A DNA stretch of 64,000 nt from Streptomyces sp. LHD-70 (GTDB taxonomy: Bacteria > Actinomycetota > Actinomycetes > Streptomycetales > Streptomycetaceae), in NCBI RefSeq assembly GCF_031157275.1, contig NZ_JAVIFW010000005.1:62001-126000 (forward strand), in the 5' to 3' direction. Each line of letters opens with the position of its first letter. Within the stretch, counting starts at the first letter, position 1. Below, piece after piece: positions 57,278 through 64,000 of this stretch. Under the pieces are notes generated by a model that worked only from the letters and a program-made list of their open reading frames with translations, made no database searches and was not told the DNA's origin. A program made the translations under genes and the position numbers.

Positions 57278-58903
57278 CTACGCGGTGGGGATCTTGACGG
57301 GCGGGGTGAACGGGTTCTTCATCGGGCCGAGCGCCGTCAGGTCCACCTCGACGAGCACGGGCCCGTCGGAGGCGACGGCCTGGTCGATCACCGGCCCGGC
57401 GTGCTCGGCGTCCGCGATCCGCAGATACGGCAGCGCGCAGGCGCGGGCGAGGAGTTCGAAGTCGGGCGTGGCCAGGTCGACACCGGAGCGGCGGTCGGCG
57501 TACCGGTCCTGCATGTTGCGCAGCACGCCGTAGCCGCCGTCGTTGAAGACCAGGAGGGTCAGGCGCGGGCGCTCCTGGGCGAGGGTGAGGAGTTCGCCGA
57601 GGTGGACCGCGAGGCCGCCGTCGCCGGCGATCACGACCGTCGGCCGGTCCGGGGCGGCGAGCGCGGCCCCGATGCCCATGCCGAGGCCCTGGCCGATGCC
57701 GCCGCCGCGCGGGAAGACGTTCGCCCTCGGGTCGTACATCTCCAGGAGGCGGTTGCCCCAGCTGCTGGAGGCGATCGTGACGTCACGGGCGACCACGGCG
57801 TCCCGGGGGAGCGCCGCCCGCAGCGCGTCGCAGATCGCGGCCTGCGGGCCGATGTTGTCGTGCAGGGCCGACCGGACGTCGTCCCGCACCTGCCGCACGC
57901 GTTCGGTCCACGCGGGCTCGGCGCGGCGGGCGTGCGGCAGCAGGGCGTTGAGGGTGTCGGCCGCGTCGCCGTGCAGGGCGTGCGTCGCCGGGTACACGCG
58001 GCCGAGGGCTGCCGCGTCGACGTCGATCTGGATGTGCTGCTCCGGAACCTGCAGCCCGTAGTCGGCCGTCTCGTTGGACCGGAAGTGCGTGCCGACGGTC
58101 AGGAGCAGGTCCGCGTCGGCGAGCAGCGCGCGGCCCGCGGGGGTGGTGGCGAAGTTGCCGATGACCTGCGGGTGGTCCTCGGGGACGCTGCCGCGCCCGG
58201 AGTTGGAGGTGAGCAGCCCGGCGCCGGTCGCCTCGACGAGCGCGGCCAGTTCGGTACGGGCCTGCACCGCGCCGCCGCCCGCCCAGATCAGCGGACGTTC
58301 GGCGGAAGTCAACAGCTTTGCTGCGGCGGCGAGTTGAGCGGGGTCGGGGGACGGGGAGGGCTCCGCGTCCAGCGCGTCCGGCGAGTCCGTCTGGGCCGCG
58401 AACTGCAGGTCGATCGGCCACTCGACGCTCGCCGGGCCGCCCGGCGCGGCGAGCGCGGCGGCCGCCGCCTCGCGCAGGATCCGGCCCGCCTCGTCGGCGG
58501 AGCGCACGGTCGCGGCGTACTTCGAGACCGCGGTCAGCATGCCCAGCTGGTCCTTGGTCTCGTGGATGAAGCCCCGGCCGCTGCCCAGGAATTCGGACTC
58601 GACCTGGCCGGTGACGTGCAGGACGGACGTCCCCGAGGCCAGCGCCTCGACGAGCGAGCCGGCCGCGTTGCCCGCGCCCGTGCCCGTCGACGTCAGCGCG
58701 CAGCCGATCGAGCCGCGGGCCCGGCCGTAGGCGTCGGCCGCGTTCACGGCGGTCGCCTCGTGCCGGACGGGCACGAAGCGCAGCTCGCGGTCGACGGCCT
58801 CGACCAGCGGCAGATTGTGCACCGAGACGATCCCGAAGACCGTGTCGATGCCGAGTTCCCTCAGGACGGCGACGAGGAGCGCGCCTCCATGGTCGTAACG
58901 CAT
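57278..58903 (-). CDS. ThDP-dependent lyase/decarboxylase (acetolactate synthase/benzoylformate decarboxylase family)
   Basis: The 541-residue protein has the three domains of ThDP enzymes. The catalytic Glu is in VPVRHEATAVNAADAYGRA (about residue 49), and the ThDP/Mg motif is GDGGLAVHLGELL followed by LLVFNDGGYG. In an aromatic operon with aldehyde dehydrogenase the likely role is decarboxylation of an aryl 2-oxoacid or a carboligation. It lies 10 bases upstream of the reductase gene. The substrate is unknown. Confidence 0.87.
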   Translation of the reverse strand: MRYDHGGALLVAVLRELGIDTVFGIVSVHNLPLVEAVDRELRFVPVRHEATAVNAADAYGRARGSIGCALTSTGTGAGNAAGSLVEALASGTSVLHVTGQVESEFLGSGRGFIHETKDQLGMLTAVSKYAATVRSADEAGRILREAAAAALAAPGGPASVEWPIDLQFAAQTDSPDALDAEPSPSPDPAQLAAAAKLLTSAERPLIWAGGGAVQARTELAALVEATGAGLLTSNSGRGSVPEDHPQVIGNFATTPAGRALLADADLLLTVGTHFRSNETADYGLQVPEQHIQIDVDAAALGRVYPATHALHGDAADTLNALLPHARRAEPAWTERVRQVRDDVRSALHDNIGPQAAICDALRAALPRDAVVARDVTIASSSWGNRLLEMYDPRANVFPRGGGIGQGLGMGIGAALAAPDRPTVVIAGDGGLAVHLGELLTLAQERPRLTLLVFNDGGYGVLRNMQDRYADRRSGVDLATPDFELLARACALPYLRIADAEHAGPVIDQAVASDGPVLVEVDLTALGPMKNPFTPPVKIPTA

Positions 58904-58915
58904 GCGCAGTACTCC

Positions 58916-59692
58916 TCAGAGAATGCCGCGGCCGACTCCGCCGCAGACGTCGATGCTGGTTCCGGTGATGTACGAGGCCCGTGGCGAGAGCAGCGAGACG
59001 ATCGCGTACGCGACCTCCTCGGCCCGGCCGAGCCGCCCGAGCGCGATGCCCCGGTCCGCGGCGAGCTCCGCCTGCCAGTCCTCGTACGAGAGGCCGGAGT
59101 TGGCGGCGGCGTGCCGTCGGGTCCACTGGCCGGTGTCGACCAGGCCCAGGCAGACCGAGTTGACCCGGATGCCGTCCGAAGCCAGCTCCTGGGCCAGGGA
59201 CTTGGACAGGTTGAGGATGCCGGCGCGGGCCGCGCTGGTCGTGATGAGGCGCGTCTCGGGCTGCTTGGCGAGGACGGCGTTGACGTTGACGACGGACGCC
59301 GCGTCCGAGGACTTCAGGTGCCCCCGGGCCGCCTGCAGCGGGTGGAGGACGCCCGCGAACTTCAGCTCCAGCTCGTCGCGCCAGTCGTCCGCGGTCGTGT
59401 CGTCGAGGCGCTTCATGCGGGACTGCCCGGCGTTGTTGACGAGCCCGTCCACGCGCCCGCCGAAGGCCTCGGCGGCGCTGTCCACGAACTCCCGTACGGC
59501 GGTGGCGTCCCGTACGTCGCACACCGCGGTGAAGAGCCGCTCGTGCTCCCCGATGCGCTTCAGACGCTCGGCGTCGCGGCCGCAGGTGGCGACGTTCGCG
59601 CCCTCGTCGAGCAGGGCGCGGACCGTGGCCAGGCCGACGCCCGAGCTGCCTCCGGTGACCACATAGGTCCGGTCGGCGAGGCCCAGATCCAT
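58916..59692 (-). CDS. Atypical SDR lacking the Tyr/Lys catalytic pair
   Basis: The 258-residue SDR keeps the coenzyme motif TGGSSGVG and NNAG, but the active-site line that usually reads YxxxK is TTSAARAG: Thr152 replaces Tyr and Arg156 replaces Lys. The usual Ser is in a NVNAVLA context (Asn138/Ala139). It may bind NAD(P) yet use another mechanism. It sits between a ThDP enzyme and a normal SDR. ATG 59692 is used. Confidence 0.85.
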   Translation of the reverse strand: MDLGLADRTYVVTGGSSGVGLATVRALLDEGANVATCGRDAERLKRIGEHERLFTAVCDVRDATAVREFVDSAAEAFGGRVDGLVNNAGQSRMKRLDDTTADDWRDELELKFAGVLHPLQAARGHLKSSDAASVVNVNAVLAKQPETRLITTSAARAGILNLSKSLAQELASDGIRVNSVCLGLVDTGQWTRRHAAANSGLSYEDWQAELAADRGIALGRLGRAEEVAYAIVSLLSPRASYITGTSIDVCGGVGRGIL

Positions 59693-59718
59693 AATCCTTC
59701 TCCAGTACGTCAGTTGGT

Positions 59719-60459
59719 TCAGTGCATGGTGAAGCCGCCGTTGACGGCGACCACCTGTCCGGTGAGGTAGCGGGACTCCTCGGAGAGGAGGAACGCGGCG
59801 AGCCCGACCAGGTCGTCCGGCTGCTGCGGCCGGGAGATCGCCCGGTTCGCGGCGTACAGGCCGTGCCGCTCCTGCGGGACCGTCTCCGTCGCCTCGCACT
59901 CGGTGAGGCCGGGCGCGAGGGCGTTCACGGTGATCCCGCGCTCGCCCAGCTCCCGCGCCATGGCCCGGGTGAGGGCGATGACGGCGCCCTTGGACGCGAT
60001 GTAGTGGGCGAGCCGGGGCGAGCCGTAGAGCGCCGCGTCCGAGGCGATGTTCACGATCCGCCCGACCGGCCCGAAGTGCGGGTGCAGGGCCTTGGCGACG
60101 AGCCAGGGGCCGCGCGCGTTGACCGTCATCAGGCGGTCCCAGGTCTCGATGTCGATGTCCTGGAACTCCTTGCCGCCCACCCCGTTGGCGAGCGCGGCAT
60201 TGTTGACGAGACCGTAGAGACCGCCCAACTCCCTTACGGATTCGGCGAGTCCGGTGACCGAGTCCGGGTCGGCGACATCGCAGCGTACGAAGTGGGCGTC
60301 GATGCCCTCGCCCCGCAGCTGCTCCGCCGCCGCCTCGCCCCGCTCGGCGTCGACCTCGGCGACGACGACCCGGAAGCCGTCCTCCCCGGCCCGGCGGGCC
60401 ATGGCCAGTCCCAGGCCGCGGCCCGCCCCGGTCACGACGACCAGGGGGCCGTCAGTCAC
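59719..60459 (-). CDS. Short-chain dehydrogenase/reductase (canonical)
   Basis: The 246-residue SDR has TGAGRGLGLAMARR, NNAALANGVG, Ser in NIASDAALYG and the canonical YIASK. It could oxidise a cis-dihydrodiol or a hydroxy intermediate in the aromatic route. The GTG start overlaps the preceding cupin gene by 8 bases, indicating coupling. Confidence 0.88.
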   Translation of the reverse strand: MTDGPLVVVTGAGRGLGLAMARRAGEDGFRVVVAEVDAERGEAAAEQLRGEGIDAHFVRCDVADPDSVTGLAESVRELGGLYGLVNNAALANGVGGKEFQDIDIETWDRLMTVNARGPWLVAKALHPHFGPVGRIVNIASDAALYGSPRLAHYIASKGAVIALTRAMARELGERGITVNALAPGLTECEATETVPQERHGLYAANRAISRPQQPDDLVGLAAFLLSEESRYLTGQVVAVNGGFTMH

Positions 60460-60973
60460 GGGTGATCCCGTACAGCGGGGAGTACTCGGGGTACGTCGGG
60501 ACCTGCGGCTTCTGCGTGCCGATGACGACGCAGAACAGGGCGTCGGTGTCGCCCTCGTTCTTCAGCGAGCGGGTCACGCCGGCCGGGACCACGATCATGT
60601 CGCGGTAGCCGAGCGTGCGGTACTCGACCTCGTCGGGGCCGCGGTGGACGCCCACGCGGACCTCGCCCTCCAGGACGAAGAACGCCTCTTCGACGTCGTG
60701 GTGGGTGTGGGCCGGGCCCTCGCCGCCCGGGGGCAGCAGCATGTTGGAGAACGTGAAGCCGCCCGACGGCAGGATGCGGTTGTCGCCCTCGTGGTTGCCG
60801 GTGGCGCCGGAGCCCACGTACCGGATCTGCGCGCGCTTGTACTGCGGGCCCGCCTTCTCCTGGAAGGAGAGGGTGCCCCAGTCGGGCTCGCGGGACTCCT
60901 TGGAGGCGATCAGCGAGTCGGTGTACTTGCCGAGGTCGCCGCCGTTGTCGTACTCGGTGGTGGTCAGAGGCAT
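60452..60973 (-). CDS. Cupin-domain protein
   Basis: The 173-residue protein has one cupin barrel. Motif 1 is GPAHTHHDVEEAFFVLEGEV and motif 2 continues with GYRDMIVVPAGVTRSLKN. The metal ligands are the HTHH...E set. Cupins in such operons are often dioxygenases, isomerases or decarboxylases. The exact role is unknown. ATG 60973 lies 3 bases from the preceding hydrolase stop. Confidence 0.85.
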   Translation of the reverse strand: MPLTTTEYDNGGDLGKYTDSLIASKESREPDWGTLSFQEKAGPQYKRAQIRYVGSGATGNHEGDNRILPSGGFTFSNMLLPPGGEGPAHTHHDVEEAFFVLEGEVRVGVHRGPDEVEYRTLGYRDMIVVPAGVTRSLKNEGDTDALFCVVIGTQKPQVPTYPEYSPLYGITRD

Positions 60974-60976
60974 GGC

Positions 60977-61774
60977 TCAGCCCTTTCGCTGGTGCGTGCT
61001 TCGCTGGTTCGTGACGATGTGCAGGTGGGACAGGACCCAGGCGTTGAACCGCTCGGGCTGTTCCTGGTTGGCCAGGTGACCGGCGTCCTTGACGATCACG
61101 TAGGCGCATTTGTGCAGGCCCCCGGCGAGGACCTGGGAGGCCTCGACTCCGGTGACCGTGTCGCGGTCGCCGCAGACCACGAGCGTGGGCGCGGTGACGG
61201 CGGACAGTTCGGGGCGCAGGTCGGCGGCGGCCATCGAGGCGGCGGCGTGCCCGTAGCCGGGCAGCCGGACCGCGCAGGACATGGTGTCGACGACCCGCTG
61301 GACCAGTTCGGCGGGCGCATCCGGCGAGACGAGCCGGGGGCCGCGCTGCGCCGCGAAGGCGCGCGGCCCGAGCTCGGCCAGCTCCGTGGCGCGCGCCCGC
61401 ATGCCCGCGGCCTTCTCCGGATCGGTACCGGAACCGGCGCTGGAGTCCGCGACGATCAGCGAGGCCACCAGCTCCGGGTGCCGGGCGGCGAGCCGCAGTG
61501 CGATCACGCCGCCCCAGGAGACGCCGAGGACGTGCGCGGGCTCGCCGTACGAACGGATCGCCTCGGCCGCCGCGTCCGCGAACCCGTCCAGGTCCAACTC
61601 GCCGTCCGGGTCCGGGGACTTGGCGTACCCGGGCGCGTCCCAGGCGACCACCCGGGCGTACGCGGAGAGCGCGTCCAGCTGCGGCGCGAAGGCGGCCGAG
61701 GACGAGCCGATGCCGTGCAGGCAGAACAGCAGCGGCCCGTCCGTGCCCGCCTCCTCCAGATGGACCGGGGTCAC
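60977..61774 (-). CDS. Alpha/beta hydrolase, probable C-C bond (meta-cleavage product) hydrolase
   Basis: The 265-residue protein has the oxyanion motif FCLHGIGSSS, the nucleophile elbow GVSWGG (Ser86), the Asp in VVCGDRDTVTG and the His in KDAGHLANQEQP. Together with an extradiol-type dioxygenase in the same operon, this fits a MhpC/BphD-type hydrolase acting on a ring-fission product. Its GTG start overlaps the upstream stop as GTGA. Confidence 0.87.
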   Translation of the reverse strand: MTPVHLEEAGTDGPLLFCLHGIGSSSAAFAPQLDALSAYARVVAWDAPGYAKSPDPDGELDLDGFADAAAEAIRSYGEPAHVLGVSWGGVIALRLAARHPELVASLIVADSSAGSGTDPEKAAGMRARATELAELGPRAFAAQRGPRLVSPDAPAELVQRVVDTMSCAVRLPGYGHAAASMAAADLRPELSAVTAPTLVVCGDRDTVTGVEASQVLAGGLHKCAYVIVKDAGHLANQEQPERFNAWVLSHLHIVTNQRSTHQRKG

Positions 61775-62568
61775 AGGATCTGCCCCGTCCGCCCGGCGAG
61801 CGCCGCGAGCGAGCGCAGGACCGCGTACGGCACGACCTGGCTGGTCGCCGGGTTGCCCGGGTCGGGCGCGTGGGCCACCTCGAAGCGGTACGCGCCGTGC
61901 GTGCCGGAGGCCTCGACGACGTGCCGCGTGCGGGTCGCGCCCGGGTCCGCGACGACCCGGACCCGCACAGCGTCCAGGTCGCCGACGGCCAGCGCGACCG
62001 AGGCCGCGACGTTGGTCGACTTGGGGAACTTCACCGGGACGTCCCGCGCGGTGCCCGCCATGACCTCGACCGGTCCGGTGGCCGACCTCATCCGGGCCAG
62101 CAACTCCTCGTCCATCCACGGCTGTTCGAGGGTCGAGGGCAGCTTGGTGGTGGTGAGGCGGACGTCTTCGAGCGGGCCTAGGTGCCGTACGGCCTGCAGC
62201 AGATCGAGTCCGCCGACGGCGCCGCCCGTGAAGTACACCCGGCCGGGCCCGGCCGCGAGCAGCCGCTTGGCCAGCTCGTCGTCGGTGAGGGCCCCGGTGG
62301 AGGCGATCAGCAGATCGGTGCCGGAGGTGAGGACACGCTCGGCCCACTCCCGTACGACACCCTGGCCCGCGGCCTCCACGATCAGGTCACATTGCTCGAC
62401 GGCCTCCTCGAAGGAGACCTGCGGCGCGGGCGCGGCCTCGCCGAGCGGCCGGTTGTCGACGAGGCACGTCAACTCGGCGCCCTGAACGTCCCCTTGGGTC
62501 AGCGCGGTGCCGACGACGCGGCCGATGGCGCCCCAGCCGACGAGCCCGACCTTCAGAATCCTGGTCAC
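61771..62568 (-). CDS. Aspartate-dehydrogenase-like oxidoreductase
   Basis: The 265-residue protein has a dinucleotide fold (VGLVGWGAIGRVVG), AGQGVVREWAERVLTSGTDL, and a C-terminal domain (FPKSTNVAASVALAVGDLDA) as in L-aspartate dehydrogenase NadX. It overlaps its neighbours as GTGA on both sides, so it is an integral part of the aromatic operon rather than an NAD-biosynthesis gene. It may act on a dicarboxylate or imine intermediate. Confidence 0.83.
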   Translation of the reverse strand: MTRILKVGLVGWGAIGRVVGTALTQGDVQGAELTCLVDNRPLGEAAPAPQVSFEEAVEQCDLIVEAAGQGVVREWAERVLTSGTDLLIASTGALTDDELAKRLLAAGPGRVYFTGGAVGGLDLLQAVRHLGPLEDVRLTTTKLPSTLEQPWMDEELLARMRSATGPVEVMAGTARDVPVKFPKSTNVAASVALAVGDLDAVRVRVVADPGATRTRHVVEASGTHGAYRFEVAHAPDPGNPATSQVVPYAVLRSLAALAGRTGQIL

Positions 62569-63473
62569 TTCTGCTCTCCTTCCGGCCGACCGGCCATGTG
62601 GCAGCGGATCTCCTTCGACGGCGGCCCGGCCGTGCCCCACAGGTCGGACAGCTCCGGCACCCGCCGCCACACCTTCGCGATCCAGCGGTCCTCGACGACC
62701 TGCGCGACCTCGGAGGTGTACTCGCAGACGAGCCCGGTCGGGTCGGTGAAGTAGGAGAAGGTGTTGTTGCCCGGCCCGTGCCGGCCCGGCCCCCACTGCG
62801 GCACGATCCCGTGGTGCCGAAGGCGCCCCAGGCCCCGCATGAAGTGGTCGACCGAGCTCATCTCGTACGCCACGTGGTTGAGGGAGACCCACTCGGCCTG
62901 GTTGAACGCGATGCAGTGGTGGTCGGCGTTGCAGCGCAGGAACGCCATCTGGTGCTCGGACCAGTCGGAGACGCGCAGGCCGAGCACGTCGCAGTAGAAG
63001 GCGACGGCCGCGTCGATGTCGGGGGTGTTGAGGACGGTGTGCGTGACGCCGACCGGCACGGCGGCCTCCCGGCCGCGCGGGGCGACCGCCCAGGTGTCGG
63101 CGGACAGCTCGATGAGGCGGCCCTCGTGGTCGTGGAAGCGCAGGCCGTAGCCGCCGCCGACCTGGTCGAGCGGGCCAGGACCGGCCACGGGCGTGATGCC
63201 GCGGGCCTCCAGCCTGCGGGCCGCCTCGTCGATCTCGGCCGGGGTGGCCACGGCGAAGACGAGCCGGCCGAGCCCGGTGCGCTCGGAGCGGGACAGTTGC
63301 AGGGCGTGGTGCTCCTCGCCGGTGCCGCGCAGCCAGCTCGCGCTGTGCTCGGACTCGACGACCTCCAGGCCCCAGGCGTCCTCGTAGAAGTCGGTGGCCT
63401 CGGCGAAGGCCGGGGTCAGCAGCTCGACGGAGCGCAGGGCGCGCAGCCGGGCGATCGGGGGATGATTGCTCAT
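62565..63473 (-). CDS. VOC-family extradiol ring-cleavage dioxygenase
   Basis: The 302-residue protein has two vicinal-oxygen-chelate domains and the iron triad H145 (GVTHTVLN), H200 (LNHVAYEM) and E251 (VCEYTSE). That is the arrangement of type I extradiol dioxygenases that cleave catechols between C2 and C3. The final part includes GPGNNTFSYFTDPTG. ATG 63473 is used; a longer frame runs into the MITE. It is the first gene after the MITE-like element. Confidence 0.88.
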   Translation of the reverse strand: MSNHPPIARLRALRSVELLTPAFAEATDFYEDAWGLEVVESEHSASWLRGTGEEHHALQLSRSERTGLGRLVFAVATPAEIDEAARRLEARGITPVAGPGPLDQVGGGYGLRFHDHEGRLIELSADTWAVAPRGREAAVPVGVTHTVLNTPDIDAAVAFYCDVLGLRVSDWSEHQMAFLRCNADHHCIAFNQAEWVSLNHVAYEMSSVDHFMRGLGRLRHHGIVPQWGPGRHGPGNNTFSYFTDPTGLVCEYTSEVAQVVEDRWIAKVWRRVPELSDLWGTAGPPSKEIRCHMAGRPEGEQK

Positions 63474-63497
63474 ATGAACTCTCCGACGGGGGTGGTC

Positions 63498-63683
63498 AGG
63501 GCCTGTCGTTTGGGTCAGGCCGGATCTGGTCGGCGGTGCCGGTCGGTCGAGGTGAGCGGGGTCTGGTGCGTGCAGCTGCAAGGCGGAGGAGGGCGACATG
63601 GCGGAGCCATGGCAACCGACGACAACGCGGCAGATGTGCGTGCCAGGGCCCGCGCCCCCGGCAAGATCCAAACGGCAGGCCCT
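63498..63683. mobile_element. MITE-like element with 19-bp terminal inverted repeats
   Basis: AGGGCCTGTCGTTTGGGTC (63498-63516) and the reverse complement AGGGCCTGCCGTTTGGATC (63665-63683) match at 17 of 19 positions and bound a 186-bp noncoding segment with CTGCAGCTGCAAGGCGGAGG-like sequence. From memory, similar sequence is scattered in Streptomyces genomes. No target duplication is obvious. The element supplies the last two bases of the stop codon of the aldehyde dehydrogenase to its right. Confidence 0.75.
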
Positions 63684-64000
63684 AGTTGGCCCAGGGCAGC
63701 GGGGACGTGGAGGTGCCCCAGTAGAGGGACTTCTGGCGCTGGTACTGGCGGATTCCGTCCCGGCCCTTCTCCCGGCCGAGGCCGCTGTCCTTCATGCCGC
63801 CGAACGGCGTGGAGATGCTGAACTGCTTGTACGTGTTGATCCAGACGGTGCCCGCCTCGATCCGGCGCGCGATCCGCCAGGCGGCCCGGTGGTCCCGCGT
63901 CCAGATCCCGCAGGCCAGTCCGTACACGGAGGCGTTGGCCCGGTCGACCAGGTCGTCCTCGTCGTCGAAGGGCAGCGCGACGAGCACGGGCCCGAAGATC
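63682..64000 (-). CDS. Aldehyde dehydrogenase, C-terminal fragment
   Basis: Only the last 105 codons are inside the window; the gene continues to the right. The peptide IFGPVLVALPFDDEDDLVDR, then NASVYGLACGIWTRD, GTVWINTYKQF and PFGGMKDSGLGREKG, is the ALDH C-terminal end. The stop TAG is formed where the MITE begins (T plus AG of its terminal repeat), leaving PLPWAN as the end. It is probably the upstream gene of the aromatic operon. Confidence 0.88.
   Translation of the reverse strand, partial: IFGPVLVALPFDDEDDLVDRANASVYGLACGIWTRDHRAAWRIARRIEAGTVWINTYKQFSISTPFGGMKDSGLGREKGRDGIRQYQRQKSLYWGTSTSPLPWAN

Overview
The window is a high-GC actinobacterial chromosome segment, almost certainly Streptomyces. 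The evidence is extreme third-position GC, a chpH/chpC chaplin pair with a sortase signal, the mycothiol gene mshC in its usual four-gene neighbourhood, a four-cysteine SoxR next to fatty-acid genes, many GTG starts and GTGA overlaps, and several G-rich intergenic repeats typical of the genus. It is a chromosomal region rich in transport, lipid and aromatic catabolism. No phage or insertion-sequence transposase gene is visible; the only mobile-element candidate is a small MITE-like element near the right end.

Layout. 1-6 kb: end of an MFS gene, a small secreted protein, a beta-carbonic anhydrase plus SulP transporter pair, then an aldehyde dehydrogenase and zinc alcohol dehydrogenase pair. 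6-13 kb: an MHS-type MFS transporter, an EamA exporter, a TetR gene divergent from an acyl-CoA dehydrogenase, a KstR2-like TetR gene, a MaoC hydratase and soxR. 13-20 kb: two hypotheticals, a secreted penicillin-acylase-family enzyme, another MFS transporter and a Tat-exported NamZ-type muramidase. 20-26 kb: two units meeting tail to tail (SDR, acyl-CoA synthetase, TetR; and an ACAD plus a sugar-kinase-like phosphotransferase). 26-35 kb: a histidine-rich protein, two DUF202 membrane proteins, a Nudix hydrolase, an FAD dehydrogenase, an ASCH protein, an APC permease and an MsrP-like molybdoenzyme with its cytochrome b. 35-38 kb: an NCS1 permease with a racemase-fold enzyme, then tRNA-Leu(GAG). 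38-46 kb: an M20 peptidase, the chaplins, a degenerate RecD2-like protein, an aldo-keto reductase and an LLM oxidoreductase. 46-54 kb: a ferritin-like protein, CorA, the phosphatase/DUF3090/SCO1664-family/mshC group, and PAC2. 54-64 kb: divergent GntR and MarR regulators, then a minus-strand aromatic catabolic operon of at least eleven genes that runs off the end.

Regulation ties separate loci together. (1) The 14-mer ACCGACTGGTCGGT or a close variant lies in front of three units (6373, 20304, 25757). In two of them it sits at the same offset inside the -35/-10 spacer. Together they encode an MFS transporter, SDR, acyl-CoA synthetase, TetR, ACAD and phosphotransferase, a gene set resembling the levulinate / 4-hydroxyacid (Lva, ACAD10/11) route. 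(2) An AAACTA-N7-TAGTTT palindrome upstream of the aldehyde/alcohol dehydrogenase pair matches the site between the TetR and ACAD genes at 9473. (3) A KstR2-like TetR gene and the maoC/soxR intergenic region share an identical 15-mer that matches most of the KstR2 consensus.

The most interesting stretches are the putative 4-hydroxyacid regulon, the aromatic operon (Rieske oxygenase, ThDP lyase, an SDR lacking its catalytic residues, an extradiol dioxygenase, a C-C hydrolase and an aspartate-dehydrogenase-like enzyme), the RecD2-like protein that has lost its Walker A lysine, and a 23-bp tandem repeat that supplies the stop codons of two convergent genes. Nothing was searched against a database: family assignments come from reading motifs, and comparisons with known systems are from memory.
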